Positions 5,757 through 12,207 of a stretch of DNA of 12,703 nucleotides are shown here, piece after piece. The notes under the pieces are model-generated. The model saw only the letters and a program-made list of their open reading frames with translations. It had not been told where the DNA came from and did not search any database. Each line of letters opens with the position of its first letter. Position 1 is the first letter of the stretch. Origin of the DNA: JBGTLW01 sp964614575 (GTDB lineage Bacteria > Planctomycetota > Phycisphaerae > Phycisphaerales > Phycisphaeraceae); NCBI GenBank assembly GCA_964614575.1, contig CAZTLX010000124.1:1-12703 (forward strand), in the 5' to 3' direction. A program made the translations under genes and the position numbers.

Positions 5757-6521
5757 TCACGCCGTCGCCTCCGCTTGTCGGTTGAAGAACGCGCGCACGA
5801 ACGCGTCATCGCTTTGATCGCGCAGCTCGGCGGGCGGGCCTTGCGCCACGAGCGTCTGGCGGGCGGCGTCGAGCACGATCACCCGGTCGGCGATGGTGAA
5901 GATGCTCGGCAGCTCGTGCGTCACCACCACGAACGTCATGCCCTGCAGCTTCGCGCAGCGCAGGATCGTCTGGTCCAGCTCGGCGGAGGTGATCGGGTCG
6001 AGCCCGGCGCTGGGTTCGTCGAGGAAGAGGATGCGCGGGTCCAGCGCCATCGCGCGGGCGATGGCGGCGCGCTTCTGCATCCCGCCGGAGACCTCCGAGG
6101 GCAGCTTGCCCGCCGCGGCTTCGAGATCGACGACCCGCAGCTTCGTCAGGGCGATCATGTCCCGCATCGGCCGGGGCAGGTCGGTGAACTCCTCCAGCGG
6201 CAGGCGGACGTTCTCCAGCAGCGTGAGCGAGCCGAACAGCGCCCCGCTCTGATACATCACGCCGATCTTGCGGAGGATCGCGTCGCGCTGTTTGCCGGTG
6301 GCCGCGGCCAGGTCGTCGCCGTCGATGAGGATCGTCCCGCCCGCCGGTTCGTACAGGCCGATCATGTGCTTGAGCAGCGTGCTCTTGCCGCAGCCGGAGT
6401 TGCCCGCGATGACGATGATCTCGCCGCGCTGCACGTCGAACGACACGCGATCGATGACGGTCTTCCCGCCGTACGCTGCGCGGAAGTCGTTGACTTCGAT
6501 GATGGGGCGGACATCGCTCAC
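5757..6521 (-). CDS. mlaF: MlaF-like ABC transporter ATP-binding protein
   Basis: A 254-residue cytoplasmic ATPase of the MlaF/Ttg2A family that drives lipid movement by the MlaE permease and MlaD ring. Motifs are complete: Walker A GNSGCGKST (40-48), Q-loop Q91 (MYQSGALFGSLTLLENV, typical of MlaF), signature VSGGM (144-148), Walker B ILFLDEP (164-170), D-loop SAGLD (171-175), and H-loop H202. The PSEVSGGMQKRAAIARA stretch is a hallmark of this subfamily. The start is GTG at 6519-6521; a G-run at about 6526-6532 serves as ribosome-binding site. A perfect hairpin lies only 10 nt upstream (6532-6550). Separation from mlaE by 283 bp of repeat DNA is unusual for this operon type. Confidence 0.95.
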   Translation of the reverse strand: MSDVRPIIEVNDFRAAYGGKTVIDRVSFDVQRGEIIVIAGNSGCGKSTLLKHMIGLYEPAGGTILIDGDDLAAATGKQRDAILRKIGVMYQSGALFGSLTLLENVRLPLEEFTDLPRPMRDMIALTKLRVVDLEAAAGKLPSEVSGGMQKRAAIARAMALDPRILFLDEPSAGLDPITSAELDQTILRCAKLQGMTFVVVTHELPSIFTIADRVIVLDAARQTLVAQGPPAELRDQSDDAFVRAFFNRQAEATA

Positions 6522-6531
6522 TTTATCCCCC

Positions 6532-6550
6532 CACGCGCGAGCCGCGCGTG
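6532..6550. repeat. Perfect 8-bp GC hairpin upstream of mlaF
   Basis: CACGCGCG (6532-6539), loop AGC, CGCGCGTG (6543-6550). It lies immediately before the mlaF ribosome-binding site and beside the left end of the G/C-skewed element. It may be another member of the small palindrome class seen at 4534-4550 and 10442-10463, or an mRNA stability element. Confidence 0.5.
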
Positions 6551-6554
6551 CCTT

Positions 6555-6765
6555 GATCCCCCTCCCTTGAGGGAGGGGTTAGGGGCGGGTGGGGAACGCT
6601 CGAAAGCGATGGGAAAGCACAGGTTCCTCGCCCCCCCCCCCCCCCCCCCCCCCCNNNNNNNNNNTAGGGGAGGGTGGGGCGTGTGGTTGAAGGTCAGCGT
6701 TGGGTTCTGCGGTTGTTTCGCGCCGCCGCACCCCCTCCTGGCCTCCCCCTCGGAGGGGGAGGGAT
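6555..6765. repeat. Palindromic G/C-skewed intergenic element, copy 2 (contains assembly gap)
   Basis: Starts GATCCC (6555-6560) with a left arm near-identical to that of the 5605-5725 element (TTGAGGGAGGGGTTAGGGG, then CGGG), and ends in the same right arm (CCGCACCCCCTCCTGGCCTC through CGGAGGGGGAGGGAT, 6726-6765). After the N-gap a left-arm fragment appears again, so the region holds either two elements side by side or one element duplicated across a misassembled join. Confidence 0.7.
6631..6664. other. Poly-C run and N gap (assembly join)
   Basis: Twenty-four C (6631-6654) run directly into ten N (6655-6664). The placement at a contig edge within a strong palindrome suggests a sequencing or assembly artefact, not biology. 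Confidence 0.85.
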
Positions 6766-6804
6766 GAAGAAAAAGTGGTGGTTTGGTCCCGTTTCGCATC
6801 ATCA

Positions 6805-7944
6805 TCAAATCCCCAGGAAATACAGCACCACGCCGATGACCCCGTCCGCGGCGACGACGAGCACGATGCCGGCGACGACCGCCTTGGTGGTCGATTCGCC
6901 CACCGCGCCCGGTCCCGAGCCGGTCCGCAACCCGCGCAGGCACCCGACCCCCGCGACCAGCAGCGCGAAGACGACCATCTTGACCAGGCCTTGGATGAGG
7001 TCGGTCGGCGTCGCGGAGGTGCTCACCGCGTTTAAGTAAAACGACAGCGAGTAGCCCAGCGACGCCTGCACGAGGTACCCGCCGACGATGCCCATGACCG
7101 TGGCGAACAGTGAGAGCAGGGGGACGACCATCATCGCGGCGAGGACGCGCGGGACGACGAGGAAGCGTGTGGGGTCGAGGCCGAAGGTCTCCAGGGCGTT
7201 GAGTTCCTCGGTGACTTTCATCGTGCCGATCTCCGCGGCAAACGCCGAGCCGGAGCGCCCGGCCAGGATGATCGCGGTGATCAACGGCCCCAGCTCGCGG
7301 ATCATCGCGACCGAGACGAGCGTCGGGATCAGGCTGTCGGCACCGAAGCGGCGCATGGGCGCGGCCGACTGAAACGCGATGATCAGCCCGATGAGAAACC
7401 CAAGGAGGCAGACGACGGGCACGGCATCGGCGCCGACGCGTTGGGCGATGACCAGCGCGTCGCGCCAGCGGACCTGACGCGGGTGCGTGAAGGCCCAGGC
7501 CAGGGCGAGCGTCATCTCGCCGACGAAGCTGATCAGCGTGACGACGTCGTCGAGGATCAGCGCGGTGGAGTGGCCGACCTGCGAGACCCAGCCGGGCGGG
7601 CGGGTCGGGGTGAGCGTGGCGGCGGAGGGGTCGTGGAGTGTGGCGGAGCGGACAAGCGCTTCGAGGTCGGGGCTGAGGCCGGCGAACGTGAGGGTGTGGC
7701 CTTGGGCGTGGGCGAGTCGGCGCAGCTCGGCGAAGAGGCCCAGGCCCGCGCCGTCGCAGTAGTCGAGGCCCGAGCCGTCGATCACGACGTCGCCGGGGTG
7801 GGATTGCAGGGCGGCGGTGGCGTCGGGCCAGAGGGCGGGCAGGGCGTGTCGGTCGAGCCGGCCGACCAGCGCGAGGGTCAGCCCGCCGCCGGGGGTGGGG
7901 CGGGTGTCGAGTCGTGCGGCAGCGGTCGTCGTGTCGTCGGGCAT
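6805..7944 (-). CDS. mlaE: MlaE-type lipid ABC permease with N-terminal STAS domain
   Basis: The 379-residue protein joins two modules. Residues about 20-110 are a STAS domain like MlaB (VVIDGSGLDYCDGAGLGLFAE, core 53-72). Residues about 125-379 are a MlaE permease with hydrophobic helices and the family signature AAEIGTMKVTEELNALETFG (236-255), preceded by LGPLITAIILAGRSGSAF. In E. coli MlaB is a separate cytoplasmic subunit that binds MlaF and supports activity; here it is covalently linked. The conserved Thr/Ser of the MlaB D-T-A-G motif is Gly65 (D64-G-A-G), so no phosphoryl-acceptor residue is present at that site. It is first in the operon. The ATG at 7942-7944 has no strong Shine-Dalgarno. 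The protein ends in a membrane segment, YFLGI. Confidence 0.94.
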   Translation of the reverse strand: MPDDTTTAAARLDTRPTPGGGLTLALVGRLDRHALPALWPDATAALQSHPGDVVIDGSGLDYCDGAGLGLFAELRRLAHAQGHTLTFAGLSPDLEALVRSATLHDPSAATLTPTRPPGWVSQVGHSTALILDDVVTLISFVGEMTLALAWAFTHPRQVRWRDALVIAQRVGADAVPVVCLLGFLIGLIIAFQSAAPMRRFGADSLIPTLVSVAMIRELGPLITAIILAGRSGSAFAAEIGTMKVTEELNALETFGLDPTRFLVVPRVLAAMMVVPLLSLFATVMGIVGGYLVQASLGYSLSFYLNAVSTSATPTDLIQGLVKMVVFALLVAGVGCLRGLRTGSGPGAVGESTTKAVVAGIVLVVAADGVIGVVLYFLGI

Positions 7945-8061
7945 ATCTGGCTGGTTGTCCCACGGCCCGCGGGTGAGGGAGTTGTACCGCGGGCAGGCGG
8001 ACGATTCGAGCCAAACCGAACGCTTGACGGCATGATTCTATTTGCAGAGTATATGCCATAT
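7945..8061. promoter_or_regulatory. Divergent intergenic region between mlaE and the IclR-type regulator
   Basis: It contains a perfect inverted repeat GCCCGCGG (7965-7972) / CCGCGGGC (7987-7994) in the mlaE leader, a possible plus-strand -35 TTGACG (8024-8029) with only a poor -10 at 17-nt spacing (GAGTAT, 8047-8052), and a perfect palindrome TATATG-C-CATATA (8050-8062) abutting the regulator's start codon. No confident mlaE promoter is visible. The palindrome is a plausible operator of the regulator; this is inferred. Confidence 0.4.
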
Positions 8062-8880
8062 ATGAAACTTGCCCCGCCGACCCCCGCCGCCGACCCGGCC
8101 CCCGCGCTCTCGCGTGGTCTGGCGGTGCTGCGGGCGCTGGCGACCGACGGGCCGCAGACCCTCGAGCAACTGGCCCGCGCCTCGGGCTGGCCCAAGAGCT
8201 CGCTGCTGCGGCTGCTGCGGAGCCTGGAGGGTTTCGGCGCGGTGCGGCGGGACACGGCCACCAAGCGTTACCACGCGCTGCTCACGCTCACCCCGCTGGG
8301 CGACCGCGGGCCGGGGCTGCTGGAACGCGCCGCACCGCTGCTCGACGCGCTGTGTGCCGCGACGGCCCAGACCACCGAGCTCTACGCCTGGGGCGACGGC
8401 ACGCTGACGATGATCGATCGCCGCGAGCCGGAGGACGCGCTGGTGTCGGTCCGGGCGCGGATCGGCTTCCACCGTCACCTCGCGGAGCTCGAGGCGTTGT
8501 CGCAGGTGGTACACGCGTTTGATGACACGGCGAAGCTGCCGAACAAGCCCTGGGCGTGGCGCGGCGGCAAGCGCGTCACGCTCAGACTCACCGCGGCCCG
8601 CAAGGCGGTGGCCGAGGCGCAGCGGCGGGGGGTGGGCATCGATCTGGGGGTGAATGAATACGGCATCCGCCGCTACGCCGCGCCGCTGCGCGTGGGGCAA
8701 CACCTGCTCGGCGTGCTGGCGATCGCGCAGTTCTGCACGCCCCGCGATGCGAACGCTTCGAGCGAATTGCGCGATGCGTTGCGCGAGGCGGCGCAGCGTT
8801 TAAGTGACATCCTCAACACCCCGCCCACGCTGCGGGCGGGCTACCCCCGGAAGATTTCTTCCCTGAACCCTGAACCCTGA
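8062..8880 (+). CDS. IclR-family transcriptional regulator
   Basis: A 272-residue DNA-binding protein. Residues about 13-75 form the IclR winged helix (ALSRGLAVLRALATDGPQTL, then LARASGWPKSSLLRLLRSLE with the recognition helix). Residues about 85-250 are an effector-binding domain of IclR type (ERAAPLLDALCAATAQTTEL through LGVLAIAQF), somewhat divergent. IclR proteins sense small carbon metabolites, often sugar acids. The sulfatase gene 17 nt downstream points to control of sulfated-sugar use. The frame stays open upstream as far as 7441, but that part lies antisense within mlaE. Three in-frame ATGs (8032, 8053, 8062) are close together; I prefer 8062 because the following residues reach the IclR fold without extra sequence, though 8053 has a purine run nearer to it. 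The stop codon lies within a CCCTGAA tandem repeat. Confidence 0.85.
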   Translation: MKLAPPTPAADPAPALSRGLAVLRALATDGPQTLEQLARASGWPKSSLLRLLRSLEGFGAVRRDTATKRYHALLTLTPLGDRGPGLLERAAPLLDALCAATAQTTELYAWGDGTLTMIDRREPEDALVSVRARIGFHRHLAELEALSQVVHAFDDTAKLPNKPWAWRGGKRVTLRLTAARKAVAEAQRRGVGIDLGVNEYGIRRYAAPLRVGQHLLGVLAIAQFCTPRDANASSELRDALREAAQRLSDILNTPPTLRAGYPRKISSLNPEP

Positions 8881-8881
8881 A
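8861..8881 (+). repeat. Three tandem CCCTGAA heptamers overlapping the regulator's stop codon
   Basis: Perfect tandem units at 8861-8867, 8868-8874 and 8875-8881. In frame they encode S-L-N-P-E-P-stop, so the TGA is provided by the third unit. The sequence CCCCTGAACC also occurs once before the metal-transport ATPase gene (1774-1783). Confidence 0.8.
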
Positions 8882-8897
8882 CCCCCGGAACCTGCTC

Positions 8898-10409
8898 ATG
8901 CGAATCCTTTACCTCGACCTCGACGCGCTTAACCCCCGCCACCTCTCGTGCTACGGCTACCACCGCCCGACCTCACCGACGATCGATCAAATCGCGGTCG
9001 AGGGCGTGCGCTGCGAGAACGTGTACACCTCCGACGCGCCGTGCCTGCCTTCACGCACCGCATTTTATCAGGGACGCTTCGGTATCCAGACCGGGGTCGT
9101 GGGCCACGGCGGGACCGCGGCCGACCCCAAACGCGAGGGCAAGCTCCGCGGCTTCCGCTCCTGCTACGAGGAGGAATCCTTCCCCCGCCAACTGCAGAAG
9201 GTCGGCTTCCACACCGCGATGATCTCGCCCTTCGGCCAACGCCACGCGGCGCATCAGTTCTACGCCGGGTTCCACGAGATCCACAACACCGGCAAGGGCG
9301 GCATGGAGCCGGTCGAGGTCGTCCAGCCCGTCGTCGATCGCTGGATCGATCAGCACGCCCGCGAAGACAACTGGTACCTGCACATCAACTACTGGGACAT
9401 CCACACGCCCTACCGCGCGCCGCAAGACTACGGCAACCCGTTCGAGAACGACAGCGACACCGCCCACATCACCGACGCCATGCTCGACGCGCACATCCAG
9501 CGCTACGGCCCGCACTCGGCGCAGGACTTGGGCATGTACATCGACAACGACACCGACAACTTCCCCCGCTTGCCCAAACGCATCACCGACCGCAAGTCGC
9601 TCAAGCAATGGCTCGACGGCTACGACACCGCGATCCGCTACGTCGATGACCAGATCAAGACGATCATCAACAAGCTCAAGGCCGCGGGCGTCTATGACGA
9701 GACCGCCATCATCATCTCGGCCGACCACGGCGAAAACCAGGGCGAGCTGGGGGTCTACGGCGAGCACGGCACCGCGGATGTCGGCACCTGCCGCATCCCC
9801 ATGGTCATCAAGTGGCCCGCCCCCGGAAGTCAAGACAAGACGCTCGGGGCGGGGACGGTTGATCACGCCCTGCACTACCACCTCGACTGGGCACCGACCT
9901 GCATGGAACTGCTCGGCCACGGCGATAAGTGCTCGCACCTGTGGGATAGTGAAAGCTACGCGCAGGCCATCAAGACCGGCAAGCCGGGGGGGCGTGACGA
10001 GCTGGTCATCAGCCAGTGCTGCCACGTCTGCCAGCGCGGCGTGCGCTTCGATAACTGGATGTATGTCCGCACCTACTGCGACGGGTTCCACCCGTTCCCG
10101 CAGGAGATGCTCTTCGACCTCAAAGCCGACCCGCTCGAGCAGCACAACGTCGCGGAGCAGCACCCGGACGTGGTGCGTGACGCGGCGTATCGGCTGATGA
10201 ACTGGCACGATGCGCAGATGCAGAAGATGGCTAAACACGCCAGCGACTCGGTCGATCCGCTGTGGACAGTGATCCGCGAGGGCGGGCCGTTCCACGCGCT
10301 CTTCGAGCCCGGCCGCAGCCCGCTGCCCAGGTACCTCAAGCGGCTGGAAGAGACCGGCCGTGCGCAGGGCGCGAAGGAACTGCGCGAGAAGTACCCGGCG
10401 CTGGCGTGA
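8898..10409 (+). CDS. Type I sulfatase (formylglycine-dependent), predicted cytoplasmic
   Basis: The 503-residue enzyme belongs to the alkaline-phosphatase-superfamily sulfatases, which hydrolyse sulfate esters of sugars or related substrates. The catalytic motif C-L-P-S-R lies at C49-R53; C49 would be converted to formylglycine by a maturation enzyme not encoded here. Other active-site elements: Asp-rich N-terminus (D7, D9), W166-D167-I-H169, and the second metal segment ADHGEN (275-280, D276/H277/N280). The N-terminus (MRILYLDLDALNPRHLSCYG) is the first strand of the fold, with no signal peptide, so the enzyme should act in the cytoplasm on imported substrate. The opening through CLPSR and GIQTGVVGHGG resembles a subgroup common in Planctomycetes and Lentisphaerae. 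GGAA at 8887-8890 is the ribosome-binding site. It forms an operon with the IclR-type regulator. The substrate cannot be read from sequence. Confidence 0.95.
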   Translation: MRILYLDLDALNPRHLSCYGYHRPTSPTIDQIAVEGVRCENVYTSDAPCLPSRTAFYQGRFGIQTGVVGHGGTAADPKREGKLRGFRSCYEEESFPRQLQKVGFHTAMISPFGQRHAAHQFYAGFHEIHNTGKGGMEPVEVVQPVVDRWIDQHAREDNWYLHINYWDIHTPYRAPQDYGNPFENDSDTAHITDAMLDAHIQRYGPHSAQDLGMYIDNDTDNFPRLPKRITDRKSLKQWLDGYDTAIRYVDDQIKTIINKLKAAGVYDETAIIISADHGENQGELGVYGEHGTADVGTCRIPMVIKWPAPGSQDKTLGAGTVDHALHYHLDWAPTCMELLGHGDKCSHLWDSESYAQAIKTGKPGGRDELVISQCCHVCQRGVRFDNWMYVRTYCDGFHPFPQEMLFDLKADPLEQHNVAEQHPDVVRDAAYRLMNWHDAQMQKMAKHASDSVDPLWTVIREGGPFHALFEPGRSPLPRYLKRLEETGRAQGAKELREKYPALA

Positions 10410-10436
10410 AACCGATCGCCGCGCCGCGCGACGAAC

Positions 10437-10463
10437 AATAGCCGGCGAGCTACGCCTCGCCGG
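10437..10463 (+). repeat. REP-like inverted repeat, left copy
   Basis: Twenty-seven nt exactly complementary to 10508-10534. It is itself a hairpin: CCGGCGAG (10442-10449), loop CTACGC, CTCGCCGG (10456-10463). The flanks AATAG are part of the repeat. No T-run follows on the plus strand. Confidence 0.8.
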
Positions 10464-10500
10464 GCGTGCGACCTTGCGCGGCGGATTTGTCGATGCGCAA

Positions 10501-10539
10501 TAAAAAACCGGCGAGGCGTAGCTCGCCGGCTATTTTATT
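10501..10539. terminator. Bidirectional intrinsic terminator formed by the right REP-like copy
   Basis: Hairpin CCGGCGAG (10508-10515), loop GCGTAG, CTCGCCGG (10522-10529). Reading plus (end of the sulfatase), it is followed by CTATTTTATT. Reading minus (end of the PEP-CTERM gene), it is followed by TTTTTTA (10507-10501). Strong GC stem plus U-tract on both strands at a convergent junction is the textbook layout for a shared Rho-independent terminator. Confidence 0.75.
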
Positions 10540-10560
10540 ATCACGATCGTGGCGGGGCGA

Positions 10561-12207
10561 TCAGGCCTTGCGCCGCCGCACCGCGAGCACCGCCCCGGCG
10601 AAGCCGAGCAGCGCGAGCGAAGTCGGCTCGGGGATATCGACGCTCGCCAGTGCCGCCTCGAAGCTCTGGCCGCCCTCGGACCAGTTGGCGGCGAGCACCG
10701 CGAGGTCGAACTCGTCAACGATGAAGTTGCCGTCAAAGTCGCCGTTGTACCAGTCGATGAAGTTCTCGGCATTGGACAGGGCGTCGGGGTCACCCGGCAC
10801 CCGCCAGGCATCGGCGAGGGCTTGCAGGTCGAGGATATCCACCACGCCGTCCATGTTCGCGTCGCCGGGCAGCAGCTCGAAGACGGGGGTGTCGGGGTTG
10901 AAGGTGTCGCCCGGGGCCAGCCCGCGGAGGAAGCCGTAGTACCCCAACTCCGCGGCATCGACGTTGACAAACTGCTCGAGCGGCAGGTTCGCCAGCGACT
11001 GGTCCGCGAGCGTTTTGGCGAAGTCGTAGATGGCTTGGGCGTCGGTCTCGGCGGGGTCCAGCCCGTAGTTCTGCAGACGGGACGCGGCCTCGGTGTAGCT
11101 GATATTTTCGTGGCGCTTGGCCAGGCCGATCAACCGCAGCAGGTCGCCGACCTCGTCCATCGGGTCATCGGGGTCGGCATGGCGGATCAGCAATTGGGAG
11201 TAGTACTGGAAGTTGGAGATCATGCCCCCGCCGCCACCGCCTACCACGATGGGGTTGCCGGTGGAGCCTTGCACGGCCCCGTCGCCGAAGATCCCGGAGA
11301 CGACGGTCGAGCCGTCGCCCCCCTGGTTGTCCACGTCGTCGATGACGTCGGCGATCCACTGGGCCCAGGGCGCGGTGCGCACGTCGCCGGAGACGGTGTT
11401 GAACAGCGGGGGCACCGGCCCGAAGGACGTGATGCTGACGATGTTGTCGCCCATGAGCTGCGGGCCGCCGGAGTCACCCTGGGCGGAGGAGGTTTCGCGG
11501 GCGATGCGCCACTGGGAGTTGGGTTCGCCGTTGGCCTGCCCGGAGAGCGTGTCGCGGGGGGAGTCGATATCGAAGTCGGAGTAGATGATGGCGTCGTTGA
11601 GGCCGCCGGTGTACTCGTACATGTTGCGGCCGGTGCGTTTGCGGCCGTCGTTGTTGACCTGGCCCTCGATGCCGTTGCCCGAGGTGCCGTAGCCGACCAT
11701 GTTGTAGACGTTGCCGACCTCGCGCCGGTCATCAACCGGGAAGATGGAGTAGGGGCCGAAGGTTTCAACAGACAGCTCAGTGCTCAGACGGATCAGCGCG
11801 ATGTCGGATTCGCTGACCACGTTGCCGTCGTAGCTGGCGGGGACATACCAGTCTAACGCGGGGATATGTTGGGTCGGGTTGGTGGAGTTGAAGCGATCGC
11901 CGAAGGCCACGCTGATCGAGTCGGAATCGGTCACGACGTGCGCCGCGGTGAGGAACCAGTGATTAGGTGATGCGCCGGGCGCGTCGGGGCTGGTGATCAG
12001 CGCTCCCGAGCCGTGGCCGAGGAACTCGCCCGCATCGTCAAACCCGAGGACCGCGCCCACGGGGTTGAAGCTGCTTTTCGCCTTGCCCACCGAGACCGCG
12101 CCGTGCGTGGCGTCGAGGTAGATCAGCGCGTCGGCGGCGGGGCAAAACGCCAGCGACGTCAGCACGCCGGCCAGCACGGGAAGTCGGAATGGGAGGGGTT
12201 GGATCAT
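10561..12207 (-). CDS. Exported trypsin-like serine protease with dockerin-like repeats and PEP-CTERM anchor
   Basis: A 548-residue exported protein. Signal peptide about 1-27 (VLAGVLTSLAFCPAADA). Residues about 33-290 are a chymotrypsin/trypsin-like domain with the triad H90 (LTAAH), D135 (SDIALIRL) and S246 (GDSGGP). A Gly-rich linker with six Gly in a row (323-328) follows. Residues about 448-509 carry two dockerin-like EF-hand repeats (PGDANMDGVVDILDLQALAD and GDFDGNFIVDEFDLAVLA), which bind calcium. The C-terminus is a PEP-CTERM signal: PEP at 526-528, a hydrophobic helix and a basic RRRK end, the substrate of exosortase with removal of the anchor. The protein is therefore predicted to reach the outer surface. 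GGAG at 12218-12215 gives a good ribosome-binding site. The substrate of the protease is unknown. Confidence 0.93.
   Translation of the reverse strand: MIQPLPFRLPVLAGVLTSLAFCPAADALIYLDATHGAVSVGKAKSSFNPVGAVLGFDDAGEFLGHGSGALITSPDAPGASPNHWFLTAAHVVTDSDSISVAFGDRFNSTNPTQHIPALDWYVPASYDGNVVSESDIALIRLSTELSVETFGPYSIFPVDDRREVGNVYNMVGYGTSGNGIEGQVNNDGRKRTGRNMYEYTGGLNDAIIYSDFDIDSPRDTLSGQANGEPNSQWRIARETSSAQGDSGGPQLMGDNIVSITSFGPVPPLFNTVSGDVRTAPWAQWIADVIDDVDNQGGDGSTVVSGIFGDGAVQGSTGNPIVVGGGGGGMISNFQYYSQLLIRHADPDDPMDEVGDLLRLIGLAKRHENISYTEAASRLQNYGLDPAETDAQAIYDFAKTLADQSLANLPLEQFVNVDAAELGYYGFLRGLAPGDTFNPDTPVFELLPGDANMDGVVDILDLQALADAWRVPGDPDALSNAENFIDWYNGDFDGNFIVDEFDLAVLAANWSEGGQSFEAALASVDIPEPTSLALLGFAGAVLAVRRRKA

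Larger units (their letters stand above)
6522..6804. other. mlaE-mlaF intercistronic gap: hairpin, repeat element copy 2 and assembly gap
   Basis: No gene is seen in this 283-bp stretch. From the mlaF side it holds a perfect 8-bp hairpin CACGCGCG-AGC-CGCGCGTG (6532-6550), the left arm of the G/C-skewed repeat (6555-6594), about 36 bp of unique sequence, 24 C, 10 N, a second partial left arm (TAGGGGAGGGTGGGG, 6665-6679) and a full right arm (about 6729-6765). The true length is unknown because of the gap. Confidence 0.7.
10410..10560. other. Convergent intergenic region holding a 27-nt inverted-repeat pair
   Basis: This 151-bp stretch separates the sulfatase (plus) from the PEP-CTERM gene (minus). 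It holds no gene. Its centre is the inverted-repeat pair at 10437-10463 and 10508-10534, 44 nt apart, the second of which has terminator form on both strands. Confidence 0.7.

Noticed and set aside
6631..6654. C24 tract as a phase-variable homopolymer or G-quadruplex switch
   Set aside because: It directly abuts an N gap at a probable contig edge, so an artefact is more likely than a real tract.
5605..6765. CRISPR-like array from repeated G/C-rich arms
   Set aside because: There are only two copies about 950 bp apart, no regular spacers and no cas genes; they are palindromic intergenic elements.
4576..6767. Long plus-strand open frames (4576-5619 and 5676-6767) opposite the mla genes
   Set aside because: They are antisense to clear MlaD and MlaF proteins, have Arg/Gln/His-rich composition without any domain, and one passes through the N gap. 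They result from high GC content.
6518..8059. Minus-strand frame of 513 codons across mlaE and the gap
   Set aside because: Out of frame with the STAS-MlaE protein, Arg/Pro/His-rich, and includes undefined residues from the N gap.
7441..8061. N-terminal extension of the IclR protein to 479 residues
   Set aside because: The extra residues are antisense to mlaE, Gly/Val/Glu-rich, and precede a complete IclR fold that needs no extension.
8898..10409. Sulfatase as a phosphodiesterase or phosphatase of the same superfamily
   Set aside because: The C-L-P-S-R motif with Cys at the nucleophile position is specific to formylglycine sulfatases.
9051..11856. Long frames opposite the sulfatase (9051-10295, minus) and the PEP-CTERM gene (10549-11856, plus)
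   Set aside because: Low-complexity Val/Asp/Gly/Ala-rich translations with no recognisable fold, fully opposite well-supported genes.
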